A DNA stretch of 8,722 nucleotides. Source: Kiritimatiellia bacterium. GTDB lineage: Bacteria; Verrucomicrobiota; Kiritimatiellia; RFP12; UBA1067. The notes below the pieces were generated by a model that saw only the letters and a list, made by a program, of their open reading frames with translations, ran no database searches and was not told where the DNA came from. Shown here piece after piece: positions 1 to 6,729 of the stretch. Position 1 is the first letter of the stretch, and every line of letters begins with the position of its first letter. The stretch spans positions 1 to 8,722 of the forward strand of contig JAGCJE010000067.1 in NCBI GenBank assembly GCA_017648225.1, written 5' to 3'. The position numbers and the translations under genes are program-made.

Positions 1-279
1 AAGGGTATGAAGGAGACGGAGAACGATCCTCGTACACACGCTCAGATGCGCCGGCTTCTGCTCTCCCCGTTGACCGCGCTTATCTGCAATTACAACCGGG
101 GTGTTTCGTCGGCTGCCAAGGCGGCGAAAATAGATCTTCCGTCTCGAGATAAGCTTCTTGATGAATTTGAGGCGATCTGTTCTCAATACAAAGTGAAGAG
201 TTTCGGAGAGGGAATGCCTTCGATAGCCGAATTTGTCAAGCTTATGCGCGAAGGCGGGGAGTTACTGAAGAGAAAATAG
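1..279 (+). CDS. Unrecognised protein, probably the C-terminal part of a gene cut by the left edge
   Basis: The reading frame is open from the first base and ends at the TAG at 277-279. An ATG lies at 7, which would give 90 residues, but the only purine-rich stretch before it (AAGGG at 1-5) is one base away, too close to be a normal ribosome binding site. I therefore favour a 5'-truncated gene. The visible part is charged and mostly helical in appearance, with no signal peptide and no membrane segment. A short stretch around residues 32-42 (VSSAAKAAKI, followed by a charged helix) loosely resembles a Fis/NtrC-type helix-turn-helix, but the similarity is too weak to call a regulator. The next gene starts 35 bases downstream with its own strong ribosome binding site, so the two may share a transcript. 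I do not recognise the family. Confidence 0.55.
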   Translation, partial: KGMKETENDPRTHAQMRRLLLSPLTALICNYNRGVSSAAKAAKIDLPSRDKLLDEFEAICSQYKVKSFGEGMPSIAEFVKLMREGGELLKRK

Positions 280-314
280 GAAATTTCAATCTGAATAACC
301 GATAAGGAGAAAAG

Positions 315-1784
315 ATGAATACCGACAGACGCGATTTCATGAAGAAGGCCGGCCTTTTCGCGGCGGCGGCATGCGGAGGCGCCGTTAAGGTCGCGGGCGC
401 TCCCGCTGTTCTCGGAGGGAGCGATGGCCCCGCCGATTATACGACAGATGTTCTTGTCGTCGGCGGCGGCCCTGCCGGCGTGTGCGCGGCGATCGCGGCG
501 GCTCGCAACGGCGCGAAGACTCTCGTTATCGAAAAAAGCGGAATGCTCGGCGGAATGGCTACGCAAGGGCTCGTGGGTCCGTTTATGACATGCTACGACA
601 AGGCCGGAGAGAAGATGATCATCCGCGGCCTTTTCGAAGAAATCGTCGAGCGTCTCGTCGCGCGCGGCGGAGCGCTTCATCCCAAAGGCGTTTTCGGCAA
701 CGGCCCGTATTCGGCGTGGATTCCGAAAGGCCACGACCACGTTACGCCGTTCAACCCCGAAGAGCTTAAAGTCCTTCTCGATGAGATGTGCGCCGAAGCC
801 GGCGTAAAAGTCCTTTTCCACACGATGTTCCTCGAGCCTGTCGTTAAAGACAACAGGGCCGCGGGAGCACGCGTTTTCGGCAAAGGCGGGCCCAAAACCG
901 TTTCGGCCAAGATCGTTATCGACGCTACGGGCGACGGCGATTACGCGTACCGCGCGGGCGTGCCGTGTACACTCGGCGACGGCAACGGGCGGCTTATGCC
1001 CGCGACGATGTTTTTCCACGTATGCAACATCGACTCAAAGCGTCTTATCGCAGATATCGAGGCCAATAAACATACGTTTCACAAAAAGGACGGCGTAAGC
1101 TATCGCGGGTTTCACTGGTATGTGACGAAGGCGATCGAAGCGGGCGAGTGGGATTTGCCGCGCCGCTGTCTAAATATGTACCGCGGCGTCGGGCCTGACG
1201 TGTGGCTCGTCAACAACGGGCGTATTCCCGGAGTCGATTCGACCGACAGCGAGAGCCTTTCCAAGGCCGAAGTCGAAGGCCGCCGCCAGACGAAGGTTAT
1301 GATGGATTTCCTGCGCAAGTACGTGCCCGGGTGCGAGAATATCGTTCTTATGGGGACGGGCAGCACGGTTGGCATTCGAGAGTCCCGCCACGTCGAAGGC
1401 GAGGCTATGCTCAAGGTCGAAGACGTTATGAACGGCGTCGTCCCCGAAGACAGCGTATTTCTCGCCGCCAATTCCGTCGACGTGCACGGCGGCAAGAATA
1501 ATCCCATGGTTTCGTCGTACAAGACGATCAACGCCAACTGGTACGGCGTATCCTACCGCTGTCTCGTCGCTAAGGGCGTCGAGAATCTTCTTCTCGCAGG
1601 GCGATGTCTTTCGGGCGAACCTGCAGCGGCAGGCGCGGTGCGCGTGATGCCCCCTTGCATGGCGATGGGCCAGGCAGCAGGAACGGCCGCCGCGCTTTGT
1701 CTGAAATCCGGCAGAACGCCACGAGACCTTGAAGGGTCAAGGCTTGTGGAAGCGCTTAAGGCCCAGGGTGCGTTTCTTGGCTGA
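315..1784 (+). CDS. Tat-exported FAD-dependent oxidoreductase (FAD_oxidored family)
   Basis: This 489-residue flavoprotein is predicted to carry out a redox step on an unknown substrate outside the cytoplasm. The N-terminus has a twin-arginine signal: RRDFMKK at residues 5-11, then a small-residue hydrophobic stretch to about residue 30. The FAD-binding Rossmann motif GGGPAG is at 50-55, followed by the acidic end of strand 2 (IEKSGMLGG, 72-80) that contacts the FAD ribose. The second dinucleotide-family motif DATGDGD is at 203-209. A GIRESR motif is at 353-358, and the C-terminal FAD-contacting segment with GRC and RVMPPC...GQAAGTAAA lies at about 424-461. This order is typical of FAD_oxidored (PF12831-like) proteins, and the length is normal for a single-domain member. 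The start is fixed by AAGGAG at 304-309, five bases before the ATG. The next gene begins almost at its stop codon, so the pair is probably an operon. Family members are often annotated only generically, and the substrate is not predictable here. Confidence 0.9.
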   Translation: MNTDRRDFMKKAGLFAAAACGGAVKVAGAPAVLGGSDGPADYTTDVLVVGGGPAGVCAAIAAARNGAKTLVIEKSGMLGGMATQGLVGPFMTCYDKAGEKMIIRGLFEEIVERLVARGGALHPKGVFGNGPYSAWIPKGHDHVTPFNPEELKVLLDEMCAEAGVKVLFHTMFLEPVVKDNRAAGARVFGKGGPKTVSAKIVIDATGDGDYAYRAGVPCTLGDGNGRLMPATMFFHVCNIDSKRLIADIEANKHTFHKKDGVSYRGFHWYVTKAIEAGEWDLPRRCLNMYRGVGPDVWLVNNGRIPGVDSTDSESLSKAEVEGRRQTKVMMDFLRKYVPGCENIVLMGTGSTVGIRESRHVEGEAMLKVEDVMNGVVPEDSVFLAANSVDVHGGKNNPMVSSYKTINANWYGVSYRCLVAKGVENLLLAGRCLSGEPAAAGAVRVMPPCMAMGQAAGTAAALCLKSGRTPRDLEGSRLVEALKAQGAFLG

Positions 1785-1791
1785 AGAAGGG
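1785..1791 (+). promoter_or_regulatory. Ribosome binding site deciding the start of the fusion gene
   Basis: AGAAGGG begins on the base after the stop codon of the upstream oxidoreductase. It is only one base from the ATG at 1793 but seven bases from the in-frame ATG at 1799. Normal Shine-Dalgarno spacing therefore favours 1799 as the true start. The position against the upstream stop codon also suggests translation by ribosomes finishing the previous gene. Confidence 0.65.
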
Positions 1792-1798
1792 TATGATC

Positions 1799-4700
1799 AT
1801 GATTAAACGATTTGCATTGATGTTTTTCTCGACTGTCGCAATGTGGTGCGGTGCGGCGAACACGGACGGCTGCGACATATATTTGCTGATTGGCCAGTCG
1901 AACATGTCGGGGCGCGGAGCGCTGAGTGCCGAAAACGCGTTGCCGAACGACAGAATCGTCAAATTCTCCAAGAAAAAGAAGTGGGTTCCGGCGCGAGAGC
2001 CTCTGCATTTCGACCGCAAGAGCTGCGGTGCGGGGCTTGCGATGAGCTTCGCCCGAAAAATGGCGGATGCGTCACCGGCTCGGACGATTGCGCTCGTTCC
2101 CTGTGCGGTCGGCGGGACGCCGCTCCAGCGCTGGTGCCCTGAGGGTGATCTCTACAGCAATGCTGTCGTTCGGGCTCGCGCGGCGCTCAAGAAAGGCACC
2201 CTGAAGGGAATACTCTGGCATCAGGGATGCGCCGACGCGAACAACATAACGAATGCCCGGGCCTATGCCGCACGCCTCGTTCCGATGGTGGCCAGGCTGC
2301 GCAAGGATATCGGTGCAGAGGATGTCCCCTTTGTCGCCGGAGAACTGCCGCGCTTTCTCTCGCGCTATGTGGAGAAGAACGGCCATCATCATCACTGGCC
2401 GATTGTCAATGCGCAGCTCGCCGAAGCTGTTTCAAGGATTCCTCATGCGGCGCTTGTTTCGAGCGAAGGGCTGGACGACTGCCGCGACGACCTTATTCAC
2501 TTTGAGACGCCGTCGTTGCGCAAGCTGGGTGAACGTTACGCCGAAGCGATGTTGCGTCTGCAGGCTGAAGGCAAGACGGCCCAGGAAAACGACCATGTCA
2601 AGGAGTTGCCGCCTTTCGTCGTCGGAGCCGACTCGCTTGATCCGGCAGGCGGTCACGTACAGGGGATCGCAGCGAGCGAGGATGCGCTTTACATATCGCA
2701 GATGACGCGGATCGTAAAGCTGGATTGGAAAGGGAATGTGCTTGCGACGCGCAATGTGCAGTCGCACACCGGCGACATCGCCTGGCATGACGGGGAACTC
2801 TACACCGCCGTTGCGGTTTATCCCGAACGCAAAGAGGGTCGCATACAGGTCTTTGACAAGGATCTGAATCTTCTCAGGGAGACGACCATCGACCGCACGA
2901 TCGACGGCATTGCGTATGCCGACGGCGTTTTGCTTGTCGGGATGGGCGCAAAGGAGCAGCCTTCTTCGAAGCCGCATCGCGTGAACATTCTCGGGCGCTT
3001 CGATGCTAAGACGCTTAAGGAAATCGCTCCGCGCTCCGAATTCGAGTACGGTCACGACACCGTGTTCGGTTTTCAGAATATCGCATTTGACTCAGGGTGT
3101 TTCATCGCATCGTTCTATTCCGTCAAGGGTTCGCCCGAAGTCGTGTTCTTCGACAGGAATCTCAAAGTTCTCGGCACGGCTTACGCGCAATGCAATCAAG
3201 GTTTCGACATTCTGCCTAAGTCGATGCGCGCTGATGGCCGGCGGTTCGTGCGCGCTAAGACGACCGTCTCAAAGTCTCCGCCTGCGGTTTCGTGCGAGTT
3301 TGACTTTATTGAACTGAAGCGGCTTGCGGCGAGTCAGGCGCGAATCAAGCCGCCGGAACCCAATGTGATGCGCACAGAGGCGAATTCGCCGGTCGTCAAG
3401 GAAGTGCGCCTCGAAGCGCAGTTCGTCGTCTGCGGCGGAGGATTGTCGGGAATATGCGCCGCGATATCCGCTGCCCGGCGTGGGGTCAAGGTGGTTCTCA
3501 TTCAGGATCGTCCCGTTCTCGGCGGCAATGCATCCTCGGAAATGCGCATGGGCATAATGGGCGCGGCGGGAGACCAGAACAAGGAGGCGGGAATCCTCGA
3601 AGAGCTGCAGCTGAAGAACTTCTACTACAATCCGCTCCGTCGCTACACGATGTGGGATGATGTAATGTACTCCGCCGTCATTGAGGAGCCGAACATCACG
3701 CTGCTTCTCAATACGTCTGTGGACGGCGTGGAGATGGACGGCGAGAAGATCGCCGCCGTTAAAGCGTGGAATTCCAATGCGTACACGCGCTACGTGGTCG
3801 CGGGCCGGCTTTTTGCCGACTGCACCGGAGATGGAATTCTCAGGCTTTCGGGCGCGAAGTTCAGGCACGGGCGCGAGTTGCCGTCTGAATTCGGAGAGGA
3901 TTTCCTTCAGGGCGGCGGTGACGCTCGCACGATGGGCAACTCCATTCTCCTGCAGTTGCGCAAGACGGATGAGGATCATCCGTTCCATGCTCCAAAATGG
4001 GCGTACAAGTTTACGGACGAGGACTTTGTGAATGACGAAAAATCGAAGAAGAAGGGAAGCCATTATTCCTACAAGCGACTATATCCGAACAACAACAACT
4101 TCTGGTGGGTTGAATTCGGCGGCAATTTCGACACGATCGCGGATGCGAACGAGATACAGCTTGAGCTCAAGAAGATCGCCTACGGCGTTTGGGATTACAT
4201 GAAGAACCATCCCGACGGACGCTGCAAGGGGTACGATCTCGACTGGATCGGTTCGCTGCCCGGCAAGCGCGAAAGCATCCGTTTTGTCGGCCCGAGAATC
4301 ATGACGCAGCACGATGTGATGAGCGGAGGCCATTTTGAGGATGTTGTCGCATACGGCGGCTGGACGCTTGACGATCACCATCCCGACGCGTTTTGGCGAC
4401 GTGGCCACTTGAGTCAGCACCACCGCTGTCCTTCGCCGTTCGGGATACCGTTCGATTGCCTTTATTCCGTGAACGTACCGAACCTGATGTTTGCAGGTCG
4501 CGACATATCCGTAACGCACATGGCGCTCTCGGCAACGCGCGTGATGGCGACCTGCGCCATGATCGGGCAGGCGGTCGGAACCGCCGCGGCAGTCTCCTTC
4601 AGGCATGGCGGGATCATGCCTGCGCAGGTGCGGGCGAAGCACATTGCGGAACTCCAGGCCGATCTCGAGGACGACGACTGCATGCTCCCGTTCCGTTGGC

Positions 4701-5149
4701 GCAAGGTGAACGCTCTTACCCGCTCGGCAAAGACCATGGCTCAGAACGAGCCTCTCAGGAGCGGAATCGACCGCTGGACTTCAGCTGAAACAGAGAACGG
4801 CGTATGGGTCGAGCCGGGTGCGGAGACGATGGTTTACGAGTGGGACGGGCCTCAGCGGATATCTGGCGCGCGTATCGTCTTCGACTCGGTCATGAAAGGC
4901 ACGACGAAGCGCATGATGAAGCTTGAGGCCGAAAAGACACGCGTAAAGATGCCTGCGCCGCTGGCCAAGGTGTTTCGCGTCGATGCGCGAGTCGGCGGCG
5001 AATGGAAGACGGTCTTCGCGGACAACCTCAACATTCTGCGCCTTCGCAAGATTGCGTTCGATCCTGTGGATGCTGACGCGATAAGACTCGTTGTGGAGGA
5101 GGCGTGGGGCGGCGGGAAGGCTCATGTGTTTGCGCTGGATGTCAGGTAG
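1799..5149 (+). CDS. Exported fusion: SASA-type esterase, beta-propeller-like region, FAD-dependent oxidoreductase, discoidin-like C-terminus
   Basis: This 1116-residue protein (1118 if the ATG at 1793 is used) joins what are normally separate enzymes. Residues 1-20 form a Sec-like signal peptide (MIKR, hydrophobic core, GAA). Residues 26-254 are a sialate O-acetylesterase/CE6-like SGNH hydrolase: GQSNM at 32-36 with nucleophile Ser34, a WHQG block at 140-143, and the catalytic Asp231-x-x-His234 in DDLIHF. Residues about 284-505 show repeated short strand units (QVFDKDLNLL, GRFDAKTL, VFFDRNLKVL) and look like a beta-propeller. A second FAD_oxidored domain follows: GGGLSG at 546-551, GGNASSEMRMG at 575-585, DCTGDG at 674-679, GKRESIRFVGPR at 822-833, and RVMATC...GQAVGTAAA near 914-931. 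Residues about 990-1116 resemble an F5/8-type galactose-binding-like domain. The likely role is deacetylation plus oxidation of a glycan-derived substrate, which is inference. No internal stop or frame break is visible. Confidence 0.87.
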   Translation: MIKRFALMFFSTVAMWCGAANTDGCDIYLLIGQSNMSGRGALSAENALPNDRIVKFSKKKKWVPAREPLHFDRKSCGAGLAMSFARKMADASPARTIALVPCAVGGTPLQRWCPEGDLYSNAVVRARAALKKGTLKGILWHQGCADANNITNARAYAARLVPMVARLRKDIGAEDVPFVAGELPRFLSRYVEKNGHHHHWPIVNAQLAEAVSRIPHAALVSSEGLDDCRDDLIHFETPSLRKLGERYAEAMLRLQAEGKTAQENDHVKELPPFVVGADSLDPAGGHVQGIAASEDALYISQMTRIVKLDWKGNVLATRNVQSHTGDIAWHDGELYTAVAVYPERKEGRIQVFDKDLNLLRETTIDRTIDGIAYADGVLLVGMGAKEQPSSKPHRVNILGRFDAKTLKEIAPRSEFEYGHDTVFGFQNIAFDSGCFIASFYSVKGSPEVVFFDRNLKVLGTAYAQCNQGFDILPKSMRADGRRFVRAKTTVSKSPPAVSCEFDFIELKRLAASQARIKPPEPNVMRTEANSPVVKEVRLEAQFVVCGGGLSGICAAISAARRGVKVVLIQDRPVLGGNASSEMRMGIMGAAGDQNKEAGILEELQLKNFYYNPLRRYTMWDDVMYSAVIEEPNITLLLNTSVDGVEMDGEKIAAVKAWNSNAYTRYVVAGRLFADCTGDGILRLSGAKFRHGRELPSEFGEDFLQGGGDARTMGNSILLQLRKTDEDHPFHAPKWAYKFTDEDFVNDEKSKKKGSHYSYKRLYPNNNNFWWVEFGGNFDTIADANEIQLELKKIAYGVWDYMKNHPDGRCKGYDLDWIGSLPGKRESIRFVGPRIMTQHDVMSGGHFEDVVAYGGWTLDDHHPDAFWRRGHLSQHHRCPSPFGIPFDCLYSVNVPNLMFAGRDISVTHMALSATRVMATCAMIGQAVGTAAAVSFRHGGIMPAQVRAKHIAELQADLEDDDCMLPFRWRKVNALTRSAKTMAQNEPLRSGIDRWTSAETENGVWVEPGAETMVYEWDGPQRISGARIVFDSVMKGTTKRMMKLEAEKTRVKMPAPLAKVFRVDARVGGEWKTVFADNLNILRLRKIAFDPVDADAIRLVVEEAWGGGKAHVFALDVR

Positions 5150-5237
5150 GTTTAGGTTGAGTAGACAAGTGGACAGATGACCATGACAGGATGTCGAATA
5201 TGACACGTGCGTGAAACGTTCAAAACAAGGTGATATC
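5150..5237. other. Intergenic spacer between the fusion gene and the leader ORF
   Basis: About 90 bases with no gene. I see no hairpin followed by a T-run, so no intrinsic terminator ends the preceding gene here. GACA occurs four times (5164, 5172, 5185, 5202), once paired with TGTC at 5192-5195 across three bases, and CACGTG is at 5204-5209. None of these is long or regular enough to call an operator. Confidence 0.4.
5227..5233 (+). promoter_or_regulatory. Ribosome binding site for the small leader ORF
   Basis: AAGGTGA sits just upstream of the ATG at 5238. The AAGG core ends seven bases before that ATG, a normal spacing. It is at least as good as the purine stretches in front of the transporter's own candidate starts, which supports translation of the small ORF. 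Confidence 0.45.
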
Positions 5238-5357
5238 ATGAAACACAGACACATCGCTCTTTATCCAAGCGTAATGTTCAAGGTGATCAAAATCTTGAAA
5301 TCGGGCAAGGGCGACAGAAAATGCGGTGCGGAGAGCCTCAAGGCTGCAACGAAATGA
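5238..5357 (+). CDS. Candidate 39-residue leader peptide overlapping the transporter start
   Basis: The ATG at 5238 opens a 39-codon frame that ends at TGA 5355-5357. The sequence begins MKHRHIALYPSVMFKV, is rich in Lys and Arg, and ends SLKAATK. It has no recognisable domain and is too short for a confident membrane segment. Its stop overlaps the transporter ATG at 5354-5356 as ATGA, the classic arrangement for translational coupling. It has its own ribosome binding site at 5227-5233. It could be a regulatory leader peptide that opens or shields the transporter start, a real small protein, or a chance ORF. Only the spacing and overlap support it, because no homolog is known to me. Confidence 0.4.
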   Translation: MKHRHIALYPSVMFKVIKILKSGKGDRKCGAESLKAATK

Positions 5358-6661
5358 AATGTGATTCCCGCAGATTCTCCAGGATGCAGTGGCGCGTGCT
5401 TATCGCCACGATGATCGGATATACGCTTTTCTACTTCATGCGGAAGAACTTCTCTTTCGCAATGCCGGGTCTGGAGCAGGACTGCGGAATATCGAAAAGC
5501 CAGCTGGGCAGCTTTCTCTTCTGGGGCGGCATCGTGTACGGCGTCTCGAAATTCCTCAACGGCTTCATCGGCGATCGCGTCAATTCACGTAAGATGCTCT
5601 GTTTAGGACTGGCGGCCTGCATACTCGTCAACGTCGCGTTCGGTTTTGTGCCGTCTTTCACGACCGGCGCTTCAACGGTGTGGGCGTTCGGACTGTTGCT
5701 GATTCTGAACCAGTTTTTTCAGGGGACGGGCTTCCCGCCGTGCGCGAGATTGATCGCGTTCTGGGTTCCTCCGAAGGAACTTGCGACTAAAATGAGCGTT
5801 TGGAACACGAGCCATTCAATCGGCGGCGGCGTGGTGGCGAAATTGTGCGGCGTTATAATGGGATTGGGGGTTCTCGGTGCCGCGAATCAAGGTGTCGGGA
5901 TGTGGAAGTGGTGTTTCTGGACGATGGCGATAATGGGCTTTCTCGGGCTTCTTGTCATGTGGTTTATCCTGCCGGGAACGCCTGAGGAAGAGGGGGTCTC
6001 GATACCTTCCGGCAACGGGGATAGAAAGACGACGGCTGTTCCTTCGCTTGAATGCGGGTCAAGCGCATTGAGTGACGTTTTTCTCAATCCTGCGATATGG
6101 ATGCTCGGCCTTTGCAATTTTACGATAAATGCCGTGCGCTCGATTGTTGCGGACTGGGGGCCGACGATGCTTCAGGAGGCAAAGGGCTTTTCTTCTTCCG
6201 AGGCGGGGACGGTTATCATGCTGTTCGAATTTGCGGGAATCGGCGGAATGCTTTTGAGCGGATGGCTTACGGACAGACTGTTCGCAGGACGGGCTCCGAG
6301 GCTGTGTGCGATTCTGATGCTTTTTACGGCGGTGTTTTTAGTTCTCTTCTGCGCGGTTTCATCGCCCGTGCTGTCTTCTTCGGCGTTGATTCTCGCCGGG
6401 TTCATGCTTTACGGGCCTCAGGCTTTAACCGGCGTTTCGGCGACCAATCTCTCGTCGAAATCTTTAACCGGTACCGCGATAGGCTTCATCTCGTTGTTTT
6501 CGTATATCGGGGTTTCGGTTTCCGGTAAAATGTGCGGGAGTCTCGCGCAGAGTTCTGGCGGGTGGTCGCTGCCGGTGTATACCATGGCCGTCACCTCTGT
6601 CGTCGGCATGGCGTTTTTTGTGACGCTTTGGAGGATGCCGGCCAGCCGGTCGGGAGATTGA
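5354..6661 (+). CDS. Organophosphate:phosphate antiporter family (GlpT/UhpT-like) MFS transporter
   Basis: This inner-membrane carrier of about 435 residues is close to the usual length of the family (about 440-460). Hydrophobic segments run throughout in a 12-helix MFS pattern, with a long polar central loop at about residues 208-240. The first helix ends in YFMRKNFSFAMP (residues 27-38), matching GlpT around its phosphate-binding Arg45; the equivalent here is Arg30. The partner Arg269 of GlpT corresponds to Arg262, in NAVRSIVADWGPT. FFQGTGFPPCARL (121-133) and SVWNTSHSIGGG (148-159) are further family signatures. Both phosphate-binding arginines are present, so a phosphorylated substrate exchanged for phosphate is likely. 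A UhpC-like sensor is less likely but cannot be excluded. The start at 5354 overlaps the stop of the small leader ORF and gives an N-terminus of normal length. An in-frame ATG at 5321 (AAGGG nine bases upstream) would add 11 residues. Confidence 0.9.
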   Translation: MKCDSRRFSRMQWRVLIATMIGYTLFYFMRKNFSFAMPGLEQDCGISKSQLGSFLFWGGIVYGVSKFLNGFIGDRVNSRKMLCLGLAACILVNVAFGFVPSFTTGASTVWAFGLLLILNQFFQGTGFPPCARLIAFWVPPKELATKMSVWNTSHSIGGGVVAKLCGVIMGLGVLGAANQGVGMWKWCFWTMAIMGFLGLLVMWFILPGTPEEEGVSIPSGNGDRKTTAVPSLECGSSALSDVFLNPAIWMLGLCNFTINAVRSIVADWGPTMLQEAKGFSSSEAGTVIMLFEFAGIGGMLLSGWLTDRLFAGRAPRLCAILMLFTAVFLVLFCAVSSPVLSSSALILAGFMLYGPQALTGVSATNLSSKSLTGTAIGFISLFSYIGVSVSGKMCGSLAQSSGGWSLPVYTMAVTSVVGMAFFVTLWRMPASRSGD

Positions 6662-6729
6662 AGTTCAAATATCCGTATAACCTGTAACTTTGATTTTAAC
6701 TTTATTTTGACATAAAAGTCATGCGCGAT
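6662..6729. other. AT-rich gap, possible promoter region before the glycyl radical enzyme
   Basis: This short spacer is clearly more AT-rich than the genes around it. It holds a perfect TTGACA at 6707-6712 and a TATAAC at 6676-6681. The TTGACA has a TATGAA 16 bases downstream (6729-6734), but that pair would start transcription inside the annotated coding start. No hairpin terminator for the transporter is visible, and no strong Shine-Dalgarno sequence precedes the ATGs at 6721 or 6730. A promoter is plausible, but I cannot fix which boxes are used. Confidence 0.3.

Noticed and set aside
183..1019. Long minus-strand ORF of 278 residues
   Set aside because: It lies antisense to the well-supported FAD oxidoreductase and shows no domain. 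GC-rich codon use commonly leaves long open antisense frames.
2384..2395. Run of four histidines in the esterase domain, resembling a purification tag or metal site
   Set aside because: It sits mid-domain in normal coding sequence. Four residues are too few to argue for a tag or a specific metal site.
3269..4063. Minus-strand ORF of 264 residues inside the fusion gene
   Set aside because: The + strand frame here carries clear FAD-binding motifs, while the antisense product is Arg/His-rich and unrecognisable.
5164..5205. Repeated GACA words and a short GACA/TGTC inverted pair in the spacer
   Set aside because: The spacing is irregular and the stem is only four bases, which is expected by chance in a region this size.
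5321..5353. Upstream ATG as the transporter start
   Set aside because: It adds 11 residues unlike the family's N-terminus, whereas the ATG at 5354 gives a normal length and overlaps the leader stop. It remains possible because AAGGG lies nine bases before it.
6662..6720. Possible terminator after the transporter
   Set aside because: There are T-rich stretches but no preceding GC-rich inverted repeat.
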